From assembly GCA_965601455.1 (NCBI GenBank), contig OZ271831.1, positions 4,402,001-4,466,000 on the forward strand: a DNA stretch of 64,000 bases. The letters run 5' to 3'. Numbering within the stretch: position 1 is the first letter of the stretch; every line of letters begins with the position of its first letter. The notes below the pieces were generated by a model. The model worked only from the letters and a program-made list of their open reading frames with translations. It had not been told where the DNA came from and searched no databases. The position numbers and the translations under genes were made by a program. Shown piece by piece: positions 8,717-17,078 of the stretch. The stretch comes from JANQEU01 sp965601455 (GTDB taxonomy: Bacteria; Bacteroidota; Bacteroidia; Cytophagales; Cyclobacteriaceae).

Positions 8717-9117
8717 AGAAAACACATATTTTAGGCATTGTTGTAATCGCAGTAGCTATCGGGGTTATTGCAACCACAGCTGGTGATGCAAGTACTTATG
8801 TCAGCTTTGATGAAGCAAAGGAAATTGCCGAGAAAAGCTCTAATAGAAAGATACATGTCGTCGGTGAACTGAAGAAAACTCCTTCAGGAGAGGTATCTGG
8901 CATTTTCGAAAGCCCAGATAAACTATCTTTTAGATTTCAGATGGTTGATCAGAATGGAAACGAGCAACTGGTATTACATCCTAATCCAATTCCACAGGAT
9001 TTTCATCGATCGGAGCAGGTAGTTGTGGTAGGGTCCTATAACGGCGAAGCTTTTATAGCGGAAAAAATACTGCTGAAGTGTCCTTCAAAATATCAGGAAG
9101 ACCAGATCAAGGTTTAG
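8713..9117 (+). CDS. ccmE: Heme chaperone CcmE, CxxxY variant
   Basis: 134 residues: one N-terminal membrane anchor (about 5-22) and a periplasmic OB-fold domain. CcmE binds heme covalently and hands it to CcmF. In the common form the heme-binding residue is a His in HxxxY; here the matching site is Cys123-x3-Tyr127 (CPSKY). The CxxxY form is known from archaea and from Desulfovibrio-type bacteria and tends to occur where CcmH is missing. The gene overlaps the ccmD-like gene by 4 bases and is followed by ccmF after 5 bases. Confidence 0.92.
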   Translation: MKKTHILGIVVIAVAIGVIATTAGDASTYVSFDEAKEIAEKSSNRKIHVVGELKKTPSGEVSGIFESPDKLSFRFQMVDQNGNEQLVLHPNPIPQDFHRSEQVVVVGSYNGEAFIAEKILLKCPSKYQEDQIKV

Positions 9118-9122
9118 CGTAA

Positions 9123-11627
9123 ATGGTACATTACACAATTGGTTTTCTAGGGCACTTCCTAGTCATAGTGGCCTTCATTTCTGCCATTCTAGCGGCTTTC
9201 GGTTTTTTTAAGGCCTCCGAAGATGAGAAAGGATGGATACGTTTTTCTGAAATAAACTTTTACATTCATAGCGCTGCAATCGTTGGCATTTTAGTCGTCC
9301 TGTTTTCCATTATTAACCTTAAGTATTTTGAATACCACTACGCTTGGAATTACAGTTCAAAATACCTGCCCATCTACTACCAAATCTCCAGTTTCTGGAA
9401 CGGTCAGGAAGGTGCATTTCTGTTATGGATGTTCTGGAATGTTTTATTAGGCTTAGTTCTACTTCGAACGAACAAATACTGGAAACCAAGTGTAATGACT
9501 GTCATGTCTGTGAACCAGGTATTCCTGGCGTCAATGATACTTGGGGTGGTACTATTCAGTTTAAAAATCGGGAGTTCGCCATTTATGCTACTACGAGACG
9601 TTATTCAGGATAATATCTTCAAAATCAACCCGGAATTTGTTCCAGCAGACGGAAACGGATTAAATCCACTCCTTCAGAACTATTGGATGGTAATTCACCC
9701 ACCTACTTTGTTTCTTGGCTTCGCCTCGACCATCGTACCGTTTGCCTTCGCTATAGCCGGTATTTGGAAGGGAAAGTTTACAGATTGGATACGGCCTGCA
9801 TTGCCATGGGCTCAATTTTCAGCAGTGGTATTAGGCGTAGGAATTTTGATGGGTGCCTATTGGGCTTATGAAACTCTCAATTTTGGAGGGTATTGGAATT
9901 GGGATCCGGTAGAAAACGCCATTTTCGTTCCCTGGCTAACCCTGGTAGCTGCTATGCACACCATGATTGCCTACAAGAAAAGTGGAAATGCTTTAAAGCT
10001 CTCTTTCGTCTTGGTAGCAGCAACTTATTTGTTGATTTTGTATTCTACATTTCTAACGAGGAGTGGAATTCTTGGCGAATCTTCAGTTCACTCATTCACA
10101 GACCTGGGTTTATCAGGCCAGCTTCTTTTGTTCCTGATTTTCTTTCTTATAAGTACGATTGTATTGTTCTCAACGAAATGGAAGCTTTTACCAGATTCGG
10201 AAAAAGACGTGTCAACATACAGCCGAGAATTCTGGATTTTCATGGGAGCCACCACCCTTTGCCTAATGGCATTCCAAGTAATTATTCCAACTTCCATTCC
10301 AGTTTGGAATGAAATTGCATCGTTTCTGGGTCTATCAGGAAACTGGGCTCCTCCTGCAGAGCCTGTTGAATTCTACTCGAAATATCAACTTTGGTTTGCA
10401 GTGGGTGTCGCTATTTTGTCAGGTACCGGTCAGTTTTTCTGGTGGAAGAAGATGGATCGAGAAAAACTCATAACAGAGATCAAAACCCCAATCACAATCG
10501 CTTTACTGATTAGTGCGGCCATCATCTTTGTTGCTAAAGTGAATCAGGTTCCATTTATGGTTCTTCTTGTTACTTCCGTTTATTCGATTGTCGCAAATTC
10601 GAAAATCCTACTTGGACTTAAGAGAACCAACTTAAAGCTTTCAGGTGGATCTGTTACACATATTGGAATTGCATTGATGCTTATAGGAATACTCTTTTCC
10701 TCGGGTTATTCCACCATTATATCAAAAAATAATACAGGCCTATTATGGAGTAAAGAGTTTCCGGATGATATGAATCAGGATAATCTCTTGTTATTTCTGA
10801 ACGAACCGAGGCAAATGGGCGACTATAGTCTTCTTTATAAAGGGATTCGAAAGAAAGTAAAAGAACACGGGTTTATTAATGCTGACTTCCTACAAAGTAC
10901 AGAAGAACCACTGGAATTGCGTGTGAAAAAAGAGATTCCGGAACACAATCTTTCAGTTGGAGATATTGTCCGTATAACCAATCCTGAGAACAGCTATTTC
11001 GAAGTAGAGTATAAGAAATCGAATGGTGATGTATTTACTCTATTCCCACGTATTCAAATTAATGAATTGATGGGTACTCTGTCATCACCGGATATCAATC
11101 GAACGTTAAAGGCCGATTTATACACACATATTAGCAACCTGCCAGATCCTGAACAGGATGCTGAATGGAGCGATATGCAAGAAATGCGAATCAAGATTGG
11201 TGAGCAATTTTTTGTGAATGACTACGCTGCAAAATTTGAGGAGATGGAAAGACTTTCTGAGGTTCCGGGAATAACCCTTGGGAGTGAAGATGTCGCAGTA
11301 AAAGCCAGAATTAGAATATCTGCTGAAAACCAGGATTTCTTTGCTGAACCTATTTATGTAATCAAAGATCAAATGGCTGGAAGACTTCCTAGCGAAATAA
11401 GAGAAGTGGCCTCTCGATTAACAATTATGAGTATTCATCCAGAAGACGATAGTTTTACTTTCGGAATCAATACAACCCAAAAGGACTGGATTATTTTGGA
11501 AGCAGTGGAGAAACCATGGATCAATATACTATGGACAGGTACCCTACTGTTGGTTATTGGTTTTGTAATTGCCATAGTTCGACGCTACCAGGAATTTGTA
11601 ACCACTCGAGACAAAGGAATGGAATAA
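9123..11627 (+). CDS. ccmF: Cytochrome c-type biogenesis protein CcmF (heme lyase)
   Basis: 834 residues, with many membrane helices and a large soluble region (about residues 540-790) before a final C-terminal helix. The WWD heme-handling motif GGYWNWDPVENA lies at about residues 252-263, and a second family signature (FLTRSGILGESSVHSF) follows near 310. CcmF attaches heme from CcmE to apocytochrome c thiols. It is somewhat longer than the proteobacterial protein (about 650), as is usual for the Bacteroidota form. It closes the ccm series; no ccmG or ccmH follows. Confidence 0.92.
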   Translation: MVHYTIGFLGHFLVIVAFISAILAAFGFFKASEDEKGWIRFSEINFYIHSAAIVGILVVLFSIINLKYFEYHYAWNYSSKYLPIYYQISSFWNGQEGAFLLWMFWNVLLGLVLLRTNKYWKPSVMTVMSVNQVFLASMILGVVLFSLKIGSSPFMLLRDVIQDNIFKINPEFVPADGNGLNPLLQNYWMVIHPPTLFLGFASTIVPFAFAIAGIWKGKFTDWIRPALPWAQFSAVVLGVGILMGAYWAYETLNFGGYWNWDPVENAIFVPWLTLVAAMHTMIAYKKSGNALKLSFVLVAATYLLILYSTFLTRSGILGESSVHSFTDLGLSGQLLLFLIFFLISTIVLFSTKWKLLPDSEKDVSTYSREFWIFMGATTLCLMAFQVIIPTSIPVWNEIASFLGLSGNWAPPAEPVEFYSKYQLWFAVGVAILSGTGQFFWWKKMDREKLITEIKTPITIALLISAAIIFVAKVNQVPFMVLLVTSVYSIVANSKILLGLKRTNLKLSGGSVTHIGIALMLIGILFSSGYSTIISKNNTGLLWSKEFPDDMNQDNLLLFLNEPRQMGDYSLLYKGIRKKVKEHGFINADFLQSTEEPLELRVKKEIPEHNLSVGDIVRITNPENSYFEVEYKKSNGDVFTLFPRIQINELMGTLSSPDINRTLKADLYTHISNLPDPEQDAEWSDMQEMRIKIGEQFFVNDYAAKFEEMERLSEVPGITLGSEDVAVKARIRISAENQDFFAEPIYVIKDQMAGRLPSEIREVASRLTIMSIHPEDDSFTFGINTTQKDWIILEAVEKPWINILWTGTLLLVIGFVIAIVRRYQEFVTTRDKGME

Positions 11628-11671
11628 TCTCCAAATCCAACAAAAATGGAGTATTATGCGTCCTATTGTCA

Positions 11672-12526
11672 ATGGATTCACTAAGTAGGAATATTAAAGG
11701 GTTTCTTCAGGCAACACGGATTCCCAATCTGCTGGTGATGGCAGCCATTCAGATTCTATCGGCCTTATTCATTTTAAATAAGGAGTGGAGTGAAATTCTT
11801 AGCATTCCTTTCCTGATCCTCATCATGACCACACTGATGATTGCCGCCGCCGGGTACATAATCAACGATTACCACGATCAAAAAATTGATATGATCAACA
11901 GGCCTGATAAAGTTGTAGTTGGTGTGACCTTAAAAAGAAGACTAGCCTTGGTTTCACATGCACTATTAAGCATAGCTGCTATCTATCTAGGATTTAGGAT
12001 TGATCCTGTCATTGGTCTTATCCACCTGTTTTCATCCTTTAGTCTTTGGTATTACTCGAATACACTAAGAAGATTGCCGTTTATAGGTAATCTAGTCATT
12101 GCAACCTTATCCGGTCTCATCATTCTTGTTGTGGGAATCTTTTATCGGGAGACCCATACCCTTATCATGATCTATTCGTTTTTTGCTTTTCTGATATCAC
12201 TTATTAGAGAGATCATAAAAGATATCGAAGATGTGAAAGGTGAAGCAGCCTTTGGTTGTAGTACCATTCCTGTAATCTGGGGAATCAGAGGTGCCAAAAT
12301 AGTCATCCTTCTGATTAGTATTTCAGGTAGTATTTACCTGGGCTATTTCTTACTGGCATTGGCAAATACAAATATTCGTTTATTCTTTTTATGCATAACA
12401 CCACTATTTATCTGGTTTATTTGGTTGCTTTTTAAATCCGATACGAAAAAGCAATACCGTACACTTCGCTACGCCAGTAATTGGATAATTTTACTGGGTA
12501 TGCTAAGCATTGTACTTGTAGAATGA
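11672..12526 (+). CDS. UbiA-family prenyltransferase
   Basis: 284 residues with about eight membrane helices and both aspartate-rich motifs of the UbiA superfamily: NDYHDQKID (Asn65, Asp66, Asp69, Asp73) and KDIEDVKGE near residue 185. The closest match in style is geranylgeranylglycerol-phosphate geranylgeranyltransferase, but substrate assignment within UbiA from sequence is unreliable; a quinone or heme O role is possible. The reading frame is open further upstream into ccmF, but the ATG at 11672, 44 bases after the ccmF stop, begins the normal N-terminus (LQATRIPNLL). The stop overlaps the purN start (ATGA). Confidence 0.85.
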   Translation: MDSLSRNIKGFLQATRIPNLLVMAAIQILSALFILNKEWSEILSIPFLILIMTTLMIAAAGYIINDYHDQKIDMINRPDKVVVGVTLKRRLALVSHALLSIAAIYLGFRIDPVIGLIHLFSSFSLWYYSNTLRRLPFIGNLVIATLSGLIILVVGIFYRETHTLIMIYSFFAFLISLIREIIKDIEDVKGEAAFGCSTIPVIWGIRGAKIVILLISISGSIYLGYFLLALANTNIRLFFLCITPLFIWFIWLLFKSDTKKQYRTLRYASNWIILLGMLSIVLVE

Positions 12527-13110
12527 AAGCAATCAAAATCGCAATACTAGCTTCTGGTAGTGGAACAAATGCTCAGAATATCTACCAGTATTTTGAGAAA
12601 AGTGAAAGCATAAATGTTTCATTAATTCTGGCAAACAAGCCAGATGCATATGTGTTGGAGAGAGCGAAATCAATGAAAAACTTAGAAACTTGGGTTTTCA
12701 ACCAAGCTCAGTTGAAAAAGGGGGAAGTGACCAAGTACCTAATTGAACATAAAATCGACTTCATCATTTTAGCTGGTTTTCTGCTCCTTATACCCGCAGA
12801 GCTGATTTCAGCATATCAAAATCGAATTATAAACATACATCCAGCCCTGTTACCAAAATACGGAGGTAAAGGAATGTTTGGGGAGCACGTTCACCGGGCA
12901 GTGGTTGACAATAGGGAAAAAGAATCAGGAATCACAATTCATTTGGTGAACGAAAAATATGATGAGGGTAAGGTGATTTTTCAAAGAAGTGTAGAAGTCA
13001 CTCTTGAGGACACACATGAATCTCTAGCTAAGAAGATCCACGCCCTTGAGTATGAACATTATCCAGCGATTATTGAAAATTATATCCATAGCCATCAAGG
13101 GATGCACTGA
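12523..13110 (+). CDS. purN: Phosphoribosylglycinamide formyltransferase
   Basis: 195 residues with the N-terminal GAR-transformylase motif ILASGSGTNAQNI, the active-site segment NIHPALLPKYGG, and the downstream GITIHLVNEKYDEG with the catalytic Asp. It transfers formyl from 10-formyltetrahydrofolate to GAR, step 3 of purine synthesis. The frame extends upstream, but the ATG at 12523 overlaps the UbiA stop as ATGA and places the glycine-rich motif at the expected distance from the N-terminus. The next gene is purH. Confidence 0.95.
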   Translation: MKAIKIAILASGSGTNAQNIYQYFEKSESINVSLILANKPDAYVLERAKSMKNLETWVFNQAQLKKGEVTKYLIEHKIDFIILAGFLLLIPAELISAYQNRIINIHPALLPKYGGKGMFGEHVHRAVVDNREKESGITIHLVNEKYDEGKVIFQRSVEVTLEDTHESLAKKIHALEYEHYPAIIENYIHSHQGMH

Positions 13111-13119
13111 TTAAAACCT

Positions 13120-13127
13120 TAATTTTG
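13120..13127 (+). promoter_or_regulatory. Putative -7 element (TAATTTTG) of purH
   Basis: An exact match to the Bacteroidota -7 consensus TAnnTTTG, 17 bases before the purH ATG, followed by CGG. No convincing -33 TTG was seen at the usual spacing. Its place in the short purN-purH gap suggests purH has its own start of transcription. Confidence 0.5.
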
Positions 13128-13144
13128 CGGTTTATTTCAGTAGC

Positions 13145-14677
13145 ATGAGCAAGAAAAGTATTAAGAATGCCCTAATATCTGTGTTCCACAAGGATGGCCT
13201 GGATCCAATTGTAAAAAAACTTGATGACCTTGGAGTTACGATCTACTCTACAGGAGGCACATACGATTTCATACAAAAACAAGGAATATCTGTAAAACAG
13301 GTCGAAAGTCTCACCAAATATCCTGCGATTTTCGGCGGTAGAGTGAAAACACTCCATCCAATGATCTTTGGTGGCATACTTAATCGCAGAAATACCATTG
13401 AGGATCAGAAGGAAAAAGAGATGCACAATATCCCGGATTTCGATTTGGTCATTGTTGATCTATATCCTTTTGAAAAAACAGTAGCCGATCCCAATTCAAG
13501 TGAATCTGATATCATTGAAAAAATTGATATTGGTGGAATATCACTAATTCGGGCGGCAGCCAAGAATTATGAAGATGTGTTAGTCGTACCTTCGGTTGAC
13601 CAATACACAAACCTCCTATCTCTTCTCGAAGAAACCGGTGTGGATAGTACTATTGAACAAAGAAAGTACTTCGCAAAGCATGCCTTTAATATCTCTTCAC
13701 ATTATGATGCTGCAATTTTCCAATACTTGAATCGTGATTTTGAGGTGGATGCTTTTAAAGTCGATCAGATGGAGAAGACCTCCCTCAGATATGGAGAAAA
13801 CCCACACCAAAAGGGAACATTCTACGGAAATCTGGAGAAGTATTTCAATCAAATTCACGGAAAGGAAATATCATACAACAACCTGGTCGACATTGAAGCC
13901 GCAATCCAGTTAATTTCCGAGTTTGAAAACGGGAATACAACATTTGGAATTCTTAAGCACAATAATGCATGCGGCTTAGCTCAGGGTGACTCTGTTGTTC
14001 AAGCATATGAAAAAGCTTTGGAGTCTGATCCGATATCCGCTTTCGGTGGAATACTGGTAAGTAATCGGACGATTGATAGCTATGCCGCTGAAAAAATTAA
14101 TGGGCTTTTCTTTGAAGTCATAATCGCACCCGGATACGAAGATGACGCATTAACAATTTTGAAATCCAAAAAGAACAGGATCATTCTGAACCTGACAGAG
14201 TTTTTTAATGAGCGTGTTCAATATAAATCACTTTTAGGTGGCGCAATTGTCCAGGATTACAACGAAAAGACTGATGCCGAAAAAGACCTGAAAAGTATGA
14301 CGGACAGACTGCCGACTGATGATGAAATTGGGGAGTTACTATTTGCCTCAAAAATTTGCAAGCACACGAAATCAAATACGATTGTACTTACAAAAGGCAA
14401 GCAAATGTTGGCAAGTGGAGTGGGCCAAACCTCACGTGTAGATGCACTGGAACAAGCAATTGCAAAGGCGAAAAAATTCAAGTTCGATCTAAAAGGTGCT
14501 GTCATGGCCTCCGATGCCTTTTTCCCTTTTCCAGACTGCGTAGAAATTGCCTCGAAAGAAGATATTTCGGCTGTCATTCAACCAGGAGGTTCCGTAAAAG
14601 ACCAACTGTCAATTGATGAATGTAACCGGAACGGAATGACTATGGTTTTTACCGGTCATCGACATTTCAAACATTGA
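13145..14677 (+). CDS. purH: Bifunctional AICAR transformylase / IMP cyclohydrolase
   Basis: 510 residues, the usual length. The N-terminal part (about 1-140) is the MGS-like IMP cyclohydrolase domain (ISVFHKDGL, STGGTYDFI, VKTLHPMIFGG). The rest is the AICAR transformylase domain, with the RYGENPHQ motif, the catalytic KHNNACG segment and the C-terminal QPGGSVKD segment. It performs the last two steps of de novo IMP synthesis. It is preceded by its own putative -7 element and follows purN by 34 bases. Confidence 0.97.
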   Translation: MSKKSIKNALISVFHKDGLDPIVKKLDDLGVTIYSTGGTYDFIQKQGISVKQVESLTKYPAIFGGRVKTLHPMIFGGILNRRNTIEDQKEKEMHNIPDFDLVIVDLYPFEKTVADPNSSESDIIEKIDIGGISLIRAAAKNYEDVLVVPSVDQYTNLLSLLEETGVDSTIEQRKYFAKHAFNISSHYDAAIFQYLNRDFEVDAFKVDQMEKTSLRYGENPHQKGTFYGNLEKYFNQIHGKEISYNNLVDIEAAIQLISEFENGNTTFGILKHNNACGLAQGDSVVQAYEKALESDPISAFGGILVSNRTIDSYAAEKINGLFFEVIIAPGYEDDALTILKSKKNRIILNLTEFFNERVQYKSLLGGAIVQDYNEKTDAEKDLKSMTDRLPTDDEIGELLFASKICKHTKSNTIVLTKGKQMLASGVGQTSRVDALEQAIAKAKKFKFDLKGAVMASDAFFPFPDCVEIASKEDISAVIQPGGSVKDQLSIDECNRNGMTMVFTGHRHFKH

Positions 14678-14733
14678 CCACCTTTTAAGTAGGAATTATT
14701 AACTTCAAGCTTTTATAATCTAGTAAACATATA

Positions 14734-15762
14734 ATGGGTCTTTTCGATTTCTTTTCGAGTGATATTGCCATCGACCTTGGTACAGCTAATACACTGATAA
14801 TCAATAAGGATAAAGTCGTTGTTGATGAACCATCCATCATCGCAATCGACAAAAACACCAACAAGGTGCTTGCTATCGGAAGGGAAGCCATGCAAATGCA
14901 TGAAAAAACGCATGAAAACATAAAAACAATCCGCCCACTTAAGGACGGAGTAATTGCAGATTTCCATGCCGCTGAACATATGATCAGGGGAATGATCAAA
15001 ATGATTGAAGGCAATAACAAAAGATTATTTCCTTCTTCTCATCGAATGGTCATCTGCATACCGTCAGGAATAACGGAAGTTGAGAAAAGAGCGGTAAGAG
15101 ATAGTGCCGAGCATGCCGGTGCAAAAGAAGTTTACATGATACATGAACCGATAGCCGCAGCCATAGGTATTGGTCTCAATATTCAGCAACCTGTTGGTTC
15201 AATGATAGTTGATATTGGAGGGGGCACTACAGAAATTGCCGTGATTGCCCTTTCCGGTATTGTGGCTGACCAATCCATCCGTGTTGCCGGTGATAGCTTT
15301 AATAAAGATATCCTTGATTACATGAGGAGACAGCATAACCTACTGATAGGAGAAAGAACAGCAGAAAGAGTTAAGATAGAGGTAGGTTCAGCTTTAACAG
15401 AACTGGATGAAGGCCCGGAAGATTATGAAATCAGGGGCCGGGATCTAATGACTGGTATTCCGAAAATCATAAAAATTTCTTATTCTGAAATCGCTTTTGC
15501 TATCGACAAATCGGTATCAAAAATTGAAGAAGCAGTACTTAAGGCGTTAGAAATATCTCCACCAGAGTTATCCGCTGACATTTATGATAATGGAATATAC
15601 TTAACAGGTGGTGGAGCTTTACTAAGAGGCCTTGACAAACGCCTCAGTCTTAAGACCAAACTACCCATCCACATTGCGGAAGATCCATTAAGAGCAGTTG
15701 TAAGAGGAACCGGATTAGCACTTAAAAATCTTGAGACGTACAAATCCGTGCTAATGACCTAA
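14734..15762 (+). CDS. mreB: Rod-shape-determining protein MreB
   Basis: 342 residues, an actin-like ATPase. The N-terminus (MGLFDFFSSDIAIDLGTANTLI) holds the phosphate-1 loop, DIGGGTTEIAVI is phosphate-2, and the adenosine motif GGGALLRGLDKRL follows. MreB forms membrane-bound filaments that guide the elongasome. The stop codon is directly followed by the mreC ATG, so the five genes mreB-mreC-mreD-pbp2-rodA read as one unit. The 56 bases in front hold no clear TAnnTTTG element. Confidence 0.97.
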   Translation: MGLFDFFSSDIAIDLGTANTLIINKDKVVVDEPSIIAIDKNTNKVLAIGREAMQMHEKTHENIKTIRPLKDGVIADFHAAEHMIRGMIKMIEGNNKRLFPSSHRMVICIPSGITEVEKRAVRDSAEHAGAKEVYMIHEPIAAAIGIGLNIQQPVGSMIVDIGGGTTEIAVIALSGIVADQSIRVAGDSFNKDILDYMRRQHNLLIGERTAERVKIEVGSALTELDEGPEDYEIRGRDLMTGIPKIIKISYSEIAFAIDKSVSKIEEAVLKALEISPPELSADIYDNGIYLTGGGALLRGLDKRLSLKTKLPIHIAEDPLRAVVRGTGLALKNLETYKSVLMT

Positions 15763-16566
15763 ATGCAAAGGCTATTTTCCTTACTATATCGACTAAGGGT
15801 ACTCTTTTTCTTTCTTCTTTTAGAGTTATTGTGCTTTTGGTTAATCACTTCGTACAATAACTACTATAATGCCTATTTCTTTAACTCTTCCAACTTCATT
15901 GCTGGTTCTATCCAGAAAAATGTAAACAACGCTGGGGATTATTTTTCCCTTCAGGAAATCAACCAATCACTTGCAGATGAAAATGCACTTCTAAGGAAGC
16001 AGCTGTACGATAGGATTTATTCTAGCGAAAGAAGCGACTCAATCAATGATATCTTCCGGGTAATACCTTCTTCAATTATTAACAACGACTTTAAAAGAAG
16101 TGCAAATTATTTGACAATTAACAAAGGTGAAAGAGACGGAGTACGGCCAGGCATGGGTGTGATATCAAACCTTGGCGTAGTTGGTACTGTGAAGTCAGTT
16201 TCTCGAAGATTCTCCACGGTTACCTCGATGCTTCACCAGAACCAGATGATCTCAAGTGAAGTAAAGTCTACGGGTACACTGTGTACTACCCAATGGGATG
16301 CGTCAGACCCAACACATTCTACGGTACAATTCATTCCACGACACATCCAACTCAAGCTTGGAGATACAGTGGTAACCTCAGGATTTAACGCGGTATTTCC
16401 TCCCGGAATTCAGATCGGAACGGTAGAGTCTTTCAACCTCACAGATGAATCTGTTTTTTATGAAGTAACAATCAAGTTATCCAACGATTTTTCAGCATTG
16501 AAGAATGTATATGTAATTGAGTCTTTGTATCGATATGAGAAAGATAGTCTTGAAAGTAGCTTATGA
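15763..16566 (+). CDS. mreC: Rod-shape-determining protein MreC
   Basis: 267 residues: a short cytoplasmic tail, one membrane helix (about 11-31), a coiled-coil-like stretch (about 55-85) and the periplasmic beta domains of MreC (NKGERDGVRPGMGVI, LGVVGTVKSVS, PGIQIGTV). MreC organises the elongasome in the periplasm and activates PBP2. It begins immediately after mreB and overlaps mreD by 4 bases. Confidence 0.93.
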   Translation: MQRLFSLLYRLRVLFFFLLLELLCFWLITSYNNYYNAYFFNSSNFIAGSIQKNVNNAGDYFSLQEINQSLADENALLRKQLYDRIYSSERSDSINDIFRVIPSSIINNDFKRSANYLTINKGERDGVRPGMGVISNLGVVGTVKSVSRRFSTVTSMLHQNQMISSEVKSTGTLCTTQWDASDPTHSTVQFIPRHIQLKLGDTVVTSGFNAVFPPGIQIGTVESFNLTDESVFYEVTIKLSNDFSALKNVYVIESLYRYEKDSLESSL

Positions 16567-17078
16567 GTAGAGTCAATTACCGGTTTGTGATCTACTATTT
16601 TTTGATGTACGTCGTACTTCAGCTACCGCTACTTTATAAATTGATCCTGTTTGAGGATGCATTCGGTTTCTTTTACATCGGGTTCCTGCTATTCCTCCCA
16701 ATCGGAATTAATCCATTTGTAAGAATGATTATCGGATTTTTAACAGGATTACTCATTGACATTTTCAGTAATACACCGGGACTTCATGCTTCTGCCTGTA
16801 CCCTGATCATGTTTATTCGTGACTATTGGTTTCTAATTGTCCATGGTGATCCCGAAGATGATCCGAATATATCCATCTATCGACTGGGTTTTTCAGGAAG
16901 CATCTATTACTTGTTGCCCCTTGTTTTCATTCACCTAATATGGATTTTCACTATTGAGCATGGCAAATGGCAATACTTCTTGGGAGTACTGAATACTACT
17001 TTTTGGAGCACCCTATTTACCTTTCTTTGCATAGCAATTTTTAATTTTGCTTTCATACAAAAACCCGCCAGGATGTGA
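16563..17078 (+). CDS. mreD: Rod-shape-determining protein MreD
   Basis: 171 residues, almost wholly hydrophobic, with about five membrane helices. MreD sequences are poorly conserved, but position, size and topology between mreC and the PBP2 gene make the call safe; the segment GLLIDIFSNTPGLHASA also resembles the family. It overlaps mreC by 4 bases and the following pbp2 gene by 4 bases. Confidence 0.88.
   Translation: MSRVNYRFVIYYFLMYVVLQLPLLYKLILFEDAFGFFYIGFLLFLPIGINPFVRMIIGFLTGLLIDIFSNTPGLHASACTLIMFIRDYWFLIVHGDPEDDPNISIYRLGFSGSIYYLLPLVFIHLIWIFTIEHGKWQYFLGVLNTTFWSTLFTFLCIAIFNFAFIQKPARM

Noticed and set aside
11516..11671. Longer start for the UbiA gene inside ccmF
   Set aside because: The extra 52 residues (MDQYTMDRYPTVGYW...) are a shifted-frame reading of the ccmF end and lack any family character; the ATG at 11672 begins the true N-terminus.
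12481..12522. Longer start for purN
   Set aside because: It would add 14 residues in another frame of the UbiA end; the ATG at 12523 gives the proper ATGA junction.
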